Part shown: piece by piece, positions 8,297 through 17,568 of the stretch
How the letters are laid out: each line of letters starts with the position of its first letter
How positions within the stretch are numbered: the first letter of the stretch is position 1
NCBI GenBank assembly: GCA_964516285.1
Contig: CAZEWP010000001.1
Span: forward strand, 1 to 64,000
DNA length: 64,000 nucleotides
DNA from: UBA1547 sp964516285
GTDB lineage: Bacteria; Patescibacteriota; Saccharimonadia; Saccharimonadales; Saccharimonadaceae
Reading direction: 5' to 3'
Translations under genes and position numbers: made by a program
Notes under the pieces: model-generated
Told to the model about the DNA's origin: nothing
Seen by the model: the letters and a program-made list of their open reading frames with translations, nothing else
Databases searched by the model: none

Positions 8297-9897
8297 CTCT
8301 TAGACTTTAATTCTATCTCGATTTTATCATCAGACTGTGGAACCCGATTCACCCAGAAATACGAAAATTTAACCTCTACACTATCCACTCCTTCAACCTG
8401 GCTTAATAAAGCTTGTATATCTCCAAACTTTTTACCCTTAACTAATTTTCTAACTCCATTAAGGCTAATATTAGGACCGATTTGGCCGACTGTTGAAAGG
8501 TGAATTGTTGTTTGCTGGTCAGTCTTTGAGTAATTAGAGAGTTTCACTTGCTCTAAACCATCTTGGTGAATTTTTTGAGATTTTGGTTTAACAATCTGTT
8601 TATTAATCACTTCTCTTAAAATGGTTTTTAGCTCTGGTTGAGCAATCGCCATTAAACTATAAGTAGCTTTAGATACTAGTCGGGCCTTACCCGTTACTTC
8701 TTCCCCCACGGCCGGCGTTGAGACACCTTCTTTATAGTCAACCAAAAAACTGTCAGCAATCACCATCTCATTATTAGTAAATTGTTTAGCTAGTTGATCA
8801 CTCATGTGTTTGGTTGGTAAATCAACTAACTCCTGACTAGCTTTTTGAACATCAGATGCCGTTACAATATTAATAATCTTAGTAGTCCCGCCTGTCATCT
8901 CAGAAGCACTACTACAAGATACTCCTACTCCTGTTTCGGTAATCTCACAACTTTTTGATGCCGGCTGATTATAGCTTTCGCCTTTTTCTATGGCTACAAC
9001 CTTAACAGTGACTTGACCCTTACCGGGAATTATTACTTCACTCTGTGTTAGATATTCCTTGTCGCCAATTTTAATTTTTCCGCCAGCAACATAGATTTGA
9101 GGATTAGCTAGTCCTGTTGATAAAATAACCGTTCCAGAAGCCTTAGTCCCTTTATCTTGCGTGCCGGTGGCTTCAAAATCAACCGTTAAATCTTTCTCAA
9201 CTTTTTTAACAACAGTTTTTATCACTTCCTTGATTGAATCAGTTGGTTCAGTTTCACTTAGTTTAACAGCCAAGCTGACCGGCACAGCCGTTAAGTCAGT
9301 TGTAATAACAACTTTAGCCGTTGGTGCCAGTTGTGTCGCCCAAACCGAAAAGCCAACTAACCCCAAAATAGCTATCGTTCCTAGAACTATCTTTTTACGA
9401 AACTTTTGAAAATTAGGAATCTTGATTTCTTTTTTAGAAGCCTTTGGCACAGCACCATCTTTTTCTTTGTCATTAGTTTCTTCAAGATTAATCTCTTCAA
9501 TAGCCTCATCAGTTACAGCCTTCATTTCTTTAGGAGTAGTTCTATCTAACTCACCAATCGGTAGTTCTGACCCATTAATAACCTCAACCTCGTCAACATC
9601 ATAACCCTCTGGGGCCTCCATTAGTTGAGGCTTACTTTGTAAATTTTTAGCCACTGGAATCATTACCAAAGCAGTCAAAGCTTTTAATGAAGCATTGTTA
9701 GTAATAATCACTAATTTTTTATTACTATTTTCAGCTACCCTAGCTAGCAGTCGTAAGTTCACTACACTCTGCAAAACACCAATTCTTTTAGGTGGCACCA
9801 AAGCTAAAACCTTAACCTTACTGGCTTTAATCTTCCCGACTATTGCGGTAATGTCGTCCTCGGTGTCAATATAAATTACATCTTTCTCTAATACCAT
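8293..9897 (-). CDS. Single-pass membrane protein of unknown function
   Basis: The product has 534 residues. A soluble N-terminal alpha/beta-like domain (residues 1-90, VIYIDTEDDITAIVGKI... and NKKLVIITNNASLKAL) precedes an acidic linker, a transmembrane segment near 170-190 (IVLGTIAILGLVGFSVWA), and a large extracytoplasmic beta-rich C-terminal part. The layout resembles the baseplate-J-like membrane proteins often annotated in CPR genomes, but I cannot confirm that from sequence. It follows the FtsA-like gene with a 1-bp gap and an AAGGA Shine-Dalgarno, and overlaps yqgF by 4 bp, so it belongs to the same operon. Function is unassigned. Confidence 0.75.
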   Translation of the reverse strand: MVLEKDVIYIDTEDDITAIVGKIKASKVKVLALVPPKRIGVLQSVVNLRLLARVAENSNKKLVIITNNASLKALTALVMIPVAKNLQSKPQLMEAPEGYDVDEVEVINGSELPIGELDRTTPKEMKAVTDEAIEEINLEETNDKEKDGAVPKASKKEIKIPNFQKFRKKIVLGTIAILGLVGFSVWATQLAPTAKVVITTDLTAVPVSLAVKLSETEPTDSIKEVIKTVVKKVEKDLTVDFEATGTQDKGTKASGTVILSTGLANPQIYVAGGKIKIGDKEYLTQSEVIIPGKGQVTVKVVAIEKGESYNQPASKSCEITETGVGVSCSSASEMTGGTTKIINIVTASDVQKASQELVDLPTKHMSDQLAKQFTNNEMVIADSFLVDYKEGVSTPAVGEEVTGKARLVSKATYSLMAIAQPELKTILREVINKQIVKPKSQKIHQDGLEQVKLSNYSKTDQQTTIHLSTVGQIGPNISLNGVRKLVKGKKFGDIQALLSQVEGVDSVEVKFSYFWVNRVPQSDDKIEIELKSKR

Positions 9898-9898
9898 A

Positions 9899-11161
9899 TC
9901 AAATCCTTAATATTTTATTTATCCTATCAATTACACTTTCACTATTACCACTCCCTAAAATTGTATCATGGCCAACCCTCAGTAGCCCCATGGCCGTCAC
10001 AAAAGTATGGTCGTTAGCTAAGCCAGTTTTGTCTTCAATATTTAAAACATCTTTTGGCTTAATATGTTGGACAGTTGGTTTTTTAGTAAAAGATAAATCA
10101 TCATGCCAGTTTTGATGGCGTAAAGTATCAACTAGCCTGATTAGACTAGCTCCACCACCGCATAGTAAAATTCGGTTGGGTAGATGATCAACTGCATCAA
10201 ACTCACTCAAGGCTAGCTCTACACCGGAAACCCAAACCTCTAAAGTTCGATCCACCGACTCCTCAACTTGTTGTTTAATTTCTGGTTTAAGCTTGTCGTT
10301 ATCTAAATTAAGTTTTAACTTTTCAGCGTCTATATATGAAACATCTAGGTCACTAGCAATCATCTTAGTAAAACTCCGACCACCCAGTCCAAACATTTTA
10401 GTGCCTTCTACGCCACCATCATTAACCACTGCAATATCAGTTGTGCCACCGCCAATGTCAATTAAGATTGCTGTTAAATTATTATCGGCTTCGCTACTCA
10501 AAACACTCCGACTAACCGCAAACGGCTCGGCTGTAACCGCTAAAAGTTCTAGAGATAATTCATTAGCCACTTTTTCAAGCGCACCAATATGCACCATCGG
10601 CGCAAAAGCTGTATAAATCTGCACCAAAACATCTCGCCCCTGAAAACCAATCGGGTTAGCTACTTTATAACCATCAATATGAATACTAACCAAGGCGCTA
10701 TTAACCAACTTTATCTCAACATCAGGGTTACCGGTCTCAATCGCAATTTGTTTTTGAGCTTTTTGGTAAGCCTTTTCTTGAACTTTATCAATAATTAATT
10801 CCATTTCTAAGGCATCAATCGAACGATCTGGTTGAGGCCGACGATATTTAATATTATTAGTTGTTCCCTTGACTAATTCACCAGCAATTCCAATCACCGC
10901 TTTTTTAGGTTGGACTCCAGCCTGCTCTTCAGCTTCGACAAGAGCACTCTCACAATTTTGAACCACCCCAAGAATATCAGCAATCGCCCCAGCATACATA
11001 TCACTGAGCCGTTGCTTAGATCGCCCCACCCCTATAATCTCTAACCGATCACCATCTAACTTAGCAATTAAGGCTTTAATGTATTCAGTTCCAATATCTA
11101 AAGCCACAAGATAATCATCTGGATTTTTTTCTCTACTACCAAAAATTCTAGATAAGCCCAT
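9899..11161 (-). CDS. FtsA/PilM-type actin-like ATPase
   Basis: The protein has the FtsA-style actin fold: VALDIGTEYIKALIAKL (phosphate 1), an SHS2-like insert, ILIDIGGGTTDIAVV (phosphate 2) and ILLCGGGASLIRL (adenosine motif). FtsA tethers FtsZ to the membrane, whereas PilM anchors type IV pilus machinery; sequence alone does not decide between them. I chose the ATG at 11159-11161 (MGLSRIFG) over an upstream ATG at 11177-11179. A TATAAT box lies between the two, exactly 6 nt before the chosen codon, which would make the gene leaderless. Next in the operon is the 534-aa membrane protein. Confidence 0.85.
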   Translation of the reverse strand: MGLSRIFGSREKNPDDYLVALDIGTEYIKALIAKLDGDRLEIIGVGRSKQRLSDMYAGAIADILGVVQNCESALVEAEEQAGVQPKKAVIGIAGELVKGTTNNIKYRRPQPDRSIDALEMELIIDKVQEKAYQKAQKQIAIETGNPDVEIKLVNSALVSIHIDGYKVANPIGFQGRDVLVQIYTAFAPMVHIGALEKVANELSLELLAVTAEPFAVSRSVLSSEADNNLTAILIDIGGGTTDIAVVNDGGVEGTKMFGLGGRSFTKMIASDLDVSYIDAEKLKLNLDNDKLKPEIKQQVEESVDRTLEVWVSGVELALSEFDAVDHLPNRILLCGGGASLIRLVDTLRHQNWHDDLSFTKKPTVQHIKPKDVLNIEDKTGLANDHTFVTAMGLLRVGHDTILGSGNSESVIDRINKILRI

Positions 11162-11167
11162 GTTTTT

Positions 11168-11173
11168 ATTATA
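11168..11173 (-). promoter_or_regulatory. -10 box of the FtsA-like gene
   Basis: TATAAT on the minus strand lies 6 nt before the ATG of the FtsA-like gene. It sits inside a longer in-frame extension and therefore decides the start codon. Confidence 0.6.
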
Positions 11174-11218
11174 TACCACTCATGCTTTTCCCGCACCTAG
11201 TTTTTTAGTTTTACAAGG

Positions 11219-11243
11219 TTTTACAAGGACAGTCCTTGTAAAA
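11219..11243. repeat. Palindromic repeat, copy 1
   Basis: Two 12-bp perfect arms (TTTTACAAGGAC and its complement) flank one central base. The core CAAGGACAGTCCTTG recurs at 21234-21254 and 63095-63128. A 10-bp direct repeat TTTTACAAGG immediately precedes it. It sits between alaS and the FtsA-like gene and could end alaS transcription, but there is no clear U-tract. Confidence 0.8.
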
Positions 11244-11269
11244 CATCTTTTTATTGTATAATATGTTTT

Positions 11270-13153
11270 TTAACTAATAACTGCTTTAATTCGGCGTACT
11301 CCGGCACTAGAAGACTCTTCTTTTATAATCTTAAATCGCTGTCCTGGTTTTAAAATTTCACTAGTATTATTAACATGTGGGCCACCACAAATTTCTAAAC
11401 TAAAAACTTCACCGGTTTTATTGGCTACTTGATAGACCTTAACTTGATTGCCATATTTATCGCTGAACTCTCCGTGCGCTCCCATTGCTCGAGCTTCTTC
11501 TAGCGGGTATTCCTTAAAACTAACTATCAGTTGCTCGTCAATTTTTTGATTAACTAAATCTTCAATCGCCTTTAATTTGTCAGTTGGAACTTTTTCAGGA
11601 TATTTAAAATCAAAGCGCAAGCGCTCAGTCGTAATGTTAGCGCCACATTGAGAAATCTCGCCACCCAAAATTAACATTAAAGCTTGGTGCAAAAGGTGCG
11701 CTGTTGTATGGTAGCGCTTGTGAATCTCTGAGTCACCTTCTAACCCACCCTTAAAAGTCCCTTTGCTAGCTGTTTGACTACGCGCTTTCTGTTCAGCCAT
11801 CAACTGCTTAAATTGTTTCTGCCAATCACCAGCTATTTTAATCTTCTGTCGCTTAGCCTCCTCCACCGATACTTCTACCGGGAAACCAAAAGTGTCGTAG
11901 AGCTTAAAGATTTCTTCACCAGTCAATCCATCAGTCGATAATTGATTGAATTTTCTGAGTCCTTTTTGTAAAGTTTGCCGAAAAACCTTCTCTTCTTTAT
12001 CGAGCACGGTTCGAATTGTTTCTAAATTGTCTTTTATTTCTGGGTAACTCTCTGCAAAAATCTCTGCGACAACCGGCACGATGCGAGTAATTAAATCTTG
12101 TTTAATCTCTAGTTCTAAACCAAAACGAACTGCCCGACGGACTAATCGCCTTAGAACATAGCCTTGTTCTTTATTGCTTGGAACAACTCCATCAACCACC
12201 AAAAAAACCGCGGCCCGTAAATGATCAGTAATAACACGCATCGAAGCCACATTTTCTTGGTATTTCTTTTGACTAATCTTTTCTAAAGCGTCAATAATTG
12301 GCCATAAAGTGCTAATCCTAAAAATATCTGGCGTATCAAGAGATGCGGCAGAAATCCTCTCTAGCCCACCGCCAAAATCGATATTTTGTTTAACTAGTGG
12401 TTCAAAACTTCCATCTGGCAAACGACGATACTGCATAAATACTTGATTACCAATCTCCACAAAACGCCCACTGTCACTAGCTGGATGAGGCTTACCATAA
12501 TTTTCGTCATGAGCTAAGTCACCAAAATCATAAAAAACCTCGCTGTCTGGACCACACGGCTCACCAATGGGCGTAGTGTTTAGGCCACCATTTCGACTCC
12601 ACCAATTTTGTTTATCGTCATAAAAGAAAATTCGTTCCCCTGGCTTGATTCCCCGCACATCACCCGTTTTAGCACTCCCAATATTAGCAATCTCTGCCTC
12701 AATATTATATTTAGCAAAAACTGTCTGCCAAACCTTGGCCGTTTCGTCATCACGTGGGATATTGTGTTTGCTATCTCCGCCAAAAACACTAACATAAATT
12801 CGCTTCGGATCTAAGCCAATCTCATCAACTAGAAATTCAAAAAACCAATTAATTTGTTGTTCCTTAGAATAATCACCTAGACTCCAGTTACCCAGCATCT
12901 CAAAAAGTGTAGTATGTCGGTTGTCGCCAATACTATCAATATCTTGAGCTCGAAAACAGACCTGAATATTAGTTAGTCTTGAGCCAGCTGGATGACCTTC
13001 ACCTAAAAGATAAGGCATCAAAGCTTGCATACCACTACCCGTAAAAAGTGTGGTCGAATCTTCTGGCAAAAATAAGCTAGAGCGTGTTAAAACTTGATGG
13101 CCTCGTTTAGTAAAAAAATCAATATATTTTTGACGAATTTGCTGTGTATCCAT
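11270..13153 (-). CDS. alaS: Alanyl-tRNA synthetase, lacking the C-terminal C-Ala domain
   Basis: The product has 627 residues against roughly 870 in most bacteria. The class II catalytic core is complete (CFRAQDIDSIGDNRHTTLFEMLGNW). The editing domain is present with the metal-binding HTTAHLLHQ and CGGPHV motifs. The protein stops right after the editing domain (EESSSAGVRRIKAVIS), so the coiled-coil and C-Ala (DHHA1-like) domain used for tRNA binding and dimerisation are absent. The next gene is 100 bp away with no remnant in between, so this looks like a natural short form. A TAAAAT box 7 nt before the ATG suggests a leaderless start. Confidence 0.95.
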   Translation of the reverse strand: MDTQQIRQKYIDFFTKRGHQVLTRSSLFLPEDSTTLFTGSGMQALMPYLLGEGHPAGSRLTNIQVCFRAQDIDSIGDNRHTTLFEMLGNWSLGDYSKEQQINWFFEFLVDEIGLDPKRIYVSVFGGDSKHNIPRDDETAKVWQTVFAKYNIEAEIANIGSAKTGDVRGIKPGERIFFYDDKQNWWSRNGGLNTTPIGEPCGPDSEVFYDFGDLAHDENYGKPHPASDSGRFVEIGNQVFMQYRRLPDGSFEPLVKQNIDFGGGLERISAASLDTPDIFRISTLWPIIDALEKISQKKYQENVASMRVITDHLRAAVFLVVDGVVPSNKEQGYVLRRLVRRAVRFGLELEIKQDLITRIVPVVAEIFAESYPEIKDNLETIRTVLDKEEKVFRQTLQKGLRKFNQLSTDGLTGEEIFKLYDTFGFPVEVSVEEAKRQKIKIAGDWQKQFKQLMAEQKARSQTASKGTFKGGLEGDSEIHKRYHTTAHLLHQALMLILGGEISQCGANITTERLRFDFKYPEKVPTDKLKAIEDLVNQKIDEQLIVSFKEYPLEEARAMGAHGEFSDKYGNQVKVYQVANKTGEVFSLEICGGPHVNNTSEILKPGQRFKIIKEESSSAGVRRIKAVIS

Positions 13154-13160
13154 ATCTGAT

Positions 13161-13166
13161 ATTTTA
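13161..13166 (-). promoter_or_regulatory. -10 box of alaS
   Basis: TAAAAT on the minus strand lies 7 nt before the alaS ATG. No Shine-Dalgarno is visible, so leaderless initiation is likely. Confidence 0.5.
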
Positions 13167-13171
13167 ACACA

Positions 13172-14225
13172 TTAAACTACAACCCCACCACCCAGACAAA
13201 CCTGCTGATCATAAATAACCACTGATTGTCCTGGAGCCACCGAACGCATAGGAATGTCTAANNNNNNNNNNGTCTAATGATAAAATGATCTCTTCACCGT
13301 CATATTTTAGTTTTGCATCAACCAAAGGGGCTTGATGCCGAACTCGAATCTGATAATCACCTTCTTTTGGTGCTTGATTTATCCAGTGAACACTAGTTAG
13401 GTTAATGGTTTCGCGCCACAAGGCCTCATCATTAAGATCGGTCGTGACATAAACTTCGTTTTTTGTCATATTCTTGCCAGCCACATAATAGGGTAATCCA
13501 CCCCCCAGATCTAAACCGCGCCGTTGGCCGATGGTAAAAAATAAGGCTCCTTGGTGTCGACCGAGAATTTGCCCAGTTTTTTTGTCAACGATATTACCAG
13601 GTGAAGTTTCCACATACAAGCTCAAAAAATCTTTAATATCTACTTGACCAATAAAACAAATCCCTTGCGAATCTTTTTTAAGGGCCGTCTTTAAATGATA
13701 TTTCTTAGCTAAAACTCGAACCTCTGGTTTAGTTAGCTCGCCCAATGGAAAAATGGTTTTAGCCACCGCTTCACCAGTAATACGATACAAAAAATAAGTC
13801 TGATCTTTTTTTACATCAGTGGCTTGAAGTAACAGATTATCTTTAGATTTAGCATAATGACCGGTTGCAATCATCTCTGCCCCTTCTTTTAGGGCGGTTT
13901 CTAAAAATAATTTAAACTTAATCTCTTGATTGCACATAATATCTGGATTTGGTGTTAGCCCCAACTGGTATTGTTGAATCATATAATCAACGACCTTATC
14001 GCGATATTCTTTCTCAAAATCGAAAACCTGAAAATCAATTCCCAACTGAACTGCAACTCGTTTGGCGTCAGCTAAATCCTCAGCCCAAGGACACTTCATG
14101 CCTGGTAAATCCTGACTCCAATTTTTCATATAGACACCTGTCACTTGATGACCAGCTTTAACTAATAGCGTAGCTACTACTGATGAATCAACACCTCCAC
14201 TTAAGCCAACAAAAACTCGTGCCAT
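13172..14225 (-). CDS. mnmA: tRNA-uridine 2-sulfurtransferase MnmA, interrupted by a false gap
   Basis: MnmA makes 2-thiouridine at the wobble base of Lys, Glu and Gln tRNAs. The start is MARVFVGLSGGVDSSVV (PP-loop SGGVDS) behind an AAGGTGG Shine-Dalgarno. The first catalytic Cys lies in NPDIMCNQEIKF and the second in DSQGICFIGQVD. The 10-N run at 13262-13271 is flanked on both sides by GTCTAA. Collapsing this 6-bp overlap restores one frame, LSLDIPMRSVAPGQSVV..., ending LGGGVVV at a TAA (13172-13174) for about 345 aa. Sulfur is supplied by a cysteine desulfurase, and one is encoded two genes upstream. Confidence 0.95.
13262..13271. other. Assembly gap (10 N) inside mnmA, really a 6-bp overlap
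   Basis: GTCTAA occurs at 13256-13261 and again at 13272-13277. Merging the two copies gives a continuous MnmA reading frame, so no sequence is missing here. Confidence 0.9.
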
Positions 14226-14226
14226 T

Positions 14227-14835
14227 TTAACCGACCACCTTTTGAGTAAGATAGAAAACGACAATTTTGGCCAGTTCACTGGTGGCCAACCACCAACCTC
14301 GAGGTGTTAACCACCACAGATAAGGCGACCATTCTTGATCAACAGTTGTAGAATGATTTAAAATCTTAACATCTTTAATTCGTTTTACGAACTCTAAGCT
14401 GGCTCGGCGCTGATGGTAACCAGAAGTGACTAAGATAGCTTGTTTGGTGGCTAACTCACGAAAAATAGTCTTGGTGTTTTGAGCGTTCTGTTGAGTGTTA
14501 TTAGAATATTCATCCAACCAAATTGAAAGAGCCGGCACACCAGCTTGGGTGGCAATTATTTTCATTTCAGCGGCATTGCTCAAACTAGTTTTGTCTTGGG
14601 CTGCTCCTGAAAAAATTAGTTTTTTAGCCCAACCATTCTGATAAAGTTTAACGGCTTCCTCAACTCGAGCTTTAGTATTACCACCACTGACCACCACAAT
14701 GGCATCAACTGCCTGACAACCGGCCGTCGAATCCGGCTTAAGACCACAACTCCTTAAATCATCAATATCTAAATAACAACTAATAGCTAAAACAACTGCC
14801 ACTAAAATTATAATTAAAAGAATTAGGCGCTTCAT
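14227..14835 (-). CDS. DUF218 (YdcF/SanA/ElyC-like) membrane protein
   Basis: The 202-residue product has an N-terminal membrane anchor (LILLIIILVAVVLAISCYL). Its DUF218 fold is marked by AIVVVSGGNTKARVEEAVKLY, KLIFSGAAQ, a TQQNAQNTKTI block and ILVTSGYHQRRASLEF. SanA/ElyC relatives act in envelope integrity, though the biochemical activity is not settled. The gene overlaps the cysteine desulfurase stop by 4 bp and sits directly before mnmA, forming a three-gene operon. No functional link between DUF218 and tRNA thiolation is evident. Confidence 0.85.
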   Translation of the reverse strand: MKRLILLIIILVAVVLAISCYLDIDDLRSCGLKPDSTAGCQAVDAIVVVSGGNTKARVEEAVKLYQNGWAKKLIFSGAAQDKTSLSNAAEMKIIATQAGVPALSIWLDEYSNNTQQNAQNTKTIFRELATKQAILVTSGYHQRRASLEFVKRIKDVKILNHSTTVDQEWSPYLWWLTPRGWWLATSELAKIVVFYLTQKVVG

Positions 14836-15989
14836 AAGCCCAACCTCTTATATTCTTGTTGAATAACTTTAACCATGATTTTTAAAGCTTGCTCGATCTC
14901 CAAGGCTGTGCTTGGGCGACCAAGCGTCAAACGCAAACTACCTTGCCAATAGTCAGCTGGTAAACCAAGAGCTTTGGTGATTGGCAAGTCTAACGGCTGA
15001 TAAGCCGAACAAGCACTACCAGTCGCCACTAAAACACCTTGTTCTTCTAGTAGATAAACTATTCTTTCGCTATCCAACTTAGGTAAAGCTAGATAGATAA
15101 AATTCGGTAAACAAAATTTCGGATGACTCGCCACTATTGCCTGTGGAAAAGCTGTGGTTAAGCCAACTAATAATTTATCTTTTAGCTCTTTGATCCGCCT
15201 TACTTCAGCCTCTCTTTTCTGAGAAACTAGCTCTAAAGCTTTAGCCAGACCAATTACCCCCGGAACATTTTCTGTCCCTGAGCGCCAATTATTTTCCTGA
15301 CCACCACCATAAATTAGTGGTTTCAACTTAACCCCGCTTTTAACATAAAGAACCCCCACTTGCTTAGGGCCATAAATTTTACCAGCGTTGATTGTCAATA
15401 AATCAACTCCTAGTCGGGCTAAGTTAATTTCTAAATAACCAATCGCCTGTGAAGCATCACAATGTAAGAGTAAAGGTCTATTAATCCCCAATTCTAATCG
15501 GCGTTGGCGCTCTTCTTTAATAAGCTGAGTAATTCTTGCTAACGGCTGAATCGTGCCGAGTTCATGATTAGCTAAAGCCACACTAACTATTCCAACTTCT
15601 TCGTTTAAATATTTTTTAACTTCTTCTAGTTTTAAGCGACCATATTTATCAACGGCTAAGACTTGAACTTGGTGTTGCTCGGCCGTCCTTAAAACCGCTG
15701 GATGCTCAATGACAGTGGTCAAAATTTTTCCAGTCACATGATTGAGAGCTAGGTTGACAGATTCAGTCGCTCCAGCTGTCATCACAATCTCAGAAACTTT
15801 AGCTCCTAAAAAACTAGCAATTTGCTGTTTAGCCTGCTGATAAGCTTGTCGCACTTCCACTGCCGGCCAATAAAGGCTGGCTGGATTATAAAAATTATCT
15901 GACCAGTAGGGCGTCATCGCCTTAACCACCGCCTGATCTACTGGTGTAGCGGCGGCATAATCTAAAAAGATAGGCCTAGTCTTTGACAT
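14832..15989 (-). CDS. NifS/IscS-type cysteine desulfurase
   Basis: The product is a 385-residue class V PLP enzyme. It has the N-terminal FLDYAAATPVDQAV block, HCDASQAIGY, a lysine site INAGKIYGPKQVG, and a mobile-loop Cys in ATGSACSAYQ. It removes sulfur from cysteine as a persulfide. With mnmA two genes downstream the obvious role is tRNA 2-thiolation. No IscU-type scaffold gene is visible nearby. The usual S-x-HK motif at the PLP lysine reads N-A-G-K, so the His before Lys is replaced by Gly. A TATAAT box lies 9 nt before the ATG. Confidence 0.9.
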   Translation of the reverse strand: MSKTRPIFLDYAAATPVDQAVVKAMTPYWSDNFYNPASLYWPAVEVRQAYQQAKQQIASFLGAKVSEIVMTAGATESVNLALNHVTGKILTTVIEHPAVLRTAEQHQVQVLAVDKYGRLKLEEVKKYLNEEVGIVSVALANHELGTIQPLARITQLIKEERQRRLELGINRPLLLHCDASQAIGYLEINLARLGVDLLTINAGKIYGPKQVGVLYVKSGVKLKPLIYGGGQENNWRSGTENVPGVIGLAKALELVSQKREAEVRRIKELKDKLLVGLTTAFPQAIVASHPKFCLPNFIYLALPKLDSERIVYLLEEQGVLVATGSACSAYQPLDLPITKALGLPADYWQGSLRLTLGRPSTALEIEQALKIMVKVIQQEYKRLGL

Positions 15990-15998
15990 CTTAATCTA

Positions 15999-16004
15999 AT
16001 TATA
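15999..16004 (-). promoter_or_regulatory. -10 box of the cysteine desulfurase operon
   Basis: TATAAT on the minus strand lies 9 nt before the ATG, with no Shine-Dalgarno in between. Confidence 0.55.
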
Positions 16005-16008
16005 CCGT

Positions 16009-16746
16009 TTATGCCGTTTTTTTGTCAGGGCCAAAAGCCTGATAGCCGTCGGTTTGACTAGTCGCCACCGACACAACTGGCTGGGGCGCATAGAGGCGAG
16101 AAGTGTAGTGATATTTTTGCGTAATACGGTAATGATAAATTTGTGTAGCTTTATCAAGATTATCTAGCTCGGGTCCATCGCCCAACAACTCTCTTAATTG
16201 CATTTCTTTATTAGAAGATTTCAAAACCCCCATCGGCAAGACTTCATAGTGAACTGTCACTGGGGCTAAACCTTGTTTATTGCCACCATGATAAGCCCAC
16301 CAATTGCGCTCATCAGTATTGAAAAAACGAAAACCTTCAATTCGAAAGATATCAGCTCCAATTAAGCTCTCTTCTTCAATTAAATCTTCCTCAGTCGCCG
16401 ACTCTAGCAAGCTATTTAACAACTTAAAAGCGACTTTTTTATGCCAAGCACCATTATGAATTTGTTGGCGGTAAGGATTATTAGACAAGAACATATCACG
16501 AGCTTCTTTTATCTCTTGACCTCTTCTTGTAACACGATCAATAATCTCTTCATTGATTCGCTCTGCCTGATTATCTAGAAAAACAGCTTCGACCTCTCGG
16601 CGAGCTGAAGCTACCTCTTCGGCGTTTTCAAACTGGCTGTCATCAACAACCTCTCTTTCAGAAGCCTCTTGAGCCAACTCTTGACTATAAGAAGCTGACT
16701 GAGGAATCTCATAAACACTGGGACTGTTTTCTTTATTGGGTAACAT
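16009..16746 (-). CDS. Conserved-looking hypothetical protein
   Basis: The 245-residue soluble product has an acidic, Glu/Ser-rich N-terminal third (predicted helical or disordered) and a folded C-terminal part rich in aromatic residues (RFFNTDERNWWAYHGG, YHYRITQKYHYTSRLY). I recognise no domain, signal peptide or membrane segment. It has a strong AGGAGG Shine-Dalgarno 9 nt from the ATG. A TCCTGT/ACAGGA hairpin (16757-16762 with 16771-16776) overlaps that site, and a second GGAGG lies just upstream. The gene is last in the metG-tatD direction. Translation may be modulated by the hairpin. Confidence 0.7.
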   Translation of the reverse strand: MLPNKENSPSVYEIPQSASYSQELAQEASEREVVDDSQFENAEEVASARREVEAVFLDNQAERINEEIIDRVTRRGQEIKEARDMFLSNNPYRQQIHNGAWHKKVAFKLLNSLLESATEEDLIEEESLIGADIFRIEGFRFFNTDERNWWAYHGGNKQGLAPVTVHYEVLPMGVLKSSNKEMQLRELLGDGPELDNLDKATQIYHYRITQKYHYTSRLYAPQPVVSVATSQTDGYQAFGPDKKTA

Positions 16747-16800
16747 AAAAACTACCTCCTGTTTTTTTAGACAGGATACCTCCTTCTTTTTTTGCCGGGG

Positions 16801-17568
16801 TTAGTGAAATTTTATTTGAAACAGAGTTTCAATATTTTTAGTCGTGGCCGAAGCAACTGCTTCCTCGGAAAGATTCCGTTGACGACCAAAACACCTAACC
16901 ACCTCTCTCACATATGTAGGCTCATTTACTTTACCACGAAAGGGGTGAGGGGTCAAGTAGGGAGCGTCTGTTTCTAAGATTAATTTATCAAGAGGAATAG
17001 CCTTAAAGGCCTCTTGTTGAGTTTGGTCTTTAGTGAAAGTGACTAGTCCATTAACACCAAGATATAAGCCTCGCTTTAAAGCCATCTCAACATTAGCTTG
17101 ATTATCCGAAAAAGAATGGAGCACTCCTCTGATTGACTGATAGTTATCAAAAATTGGCCAAAAATCAGCAAAAGCCTCTCGAACATGAAAAACAATTGGT
17201 AAATCATATTTTAAGGCTAGCTCAATCTGTTGCTGTAAAACTTTTTGTTGGTTTGCTGGCTCACTATAATTGTAATGGTAATCTAAGCCAATTTCTCCAA
17301 TCGCTACCAGCTGGGGATTGTCTTTATTCTCTTTAATCAACTGCTCCAAGTCACCTAGGCCTTGATCGGCATAATGCGGATGAACCCCAATTGTCGCAAA
17401 CAGGTTAGGCTTATTTTTTACAAAAGCCAGCGCTCTTTGCGACTTTTGGTAATCGGTGCCAATACAAATAGCTCCGCCGACGCCATTTTTACGAGCCCGC
17501 ACCAAAACATCTTTAACTGGTAAAGGATACTCTAATTCATGAATATGACAATGCGCATCAACTATCAT
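16801..17568 (-). CDS. tatD: TatD family metal-dependent DNase
   Basis: The 255-residue amidohydrolase-fold protein has the TatD motifs: DAHCHIHELEYP (metal-binding HxH), GEIGLDYHYN, VFHVREAF, LHSFSDN and ETDAPYLTPHPFRG. TatD proteins are 3'-5' exonucleases or deoxyribonucleases linked to DNA repair and apoptosis-like degradation. Its start overlaps the metG stop by 4 bp, the common bacterial metG-tatD arrangement, which continues here to rsmA upstream. Confidence 0.93.
   Translation of the reverse strand: MIVDAHCHIHELEYPLPVKDVLVRARKNGVGGAICIGTDYQKSQRALAFVKNKPNLFATIGVHPHYADQGLGDLEQLIKENKDNPQLVAIGEIGLDYHYNYSEPANQQKVLQQQIELALKYDLPIVFHVREAFADFWPIFDNYQSIRGVLHSFSDNQANVEMALKRGLYLGVNGLVTFTKDQTQQEAFKAIPLDKLILETDAPYLTPHPFRGKVNEPTYVREVVRCFGRQRNLSEEAVASATTKNIETLFQIKFH

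Noticed and set aside
13209..14279. Longer MnmA start at 14279 and stop at 13209
   Set aside because: The extra N-terminal residues overlap the upstream gene and lack family similarity. The true start follows AAGGTGG, and the true stop at 13172 appears once the false gap is closed.
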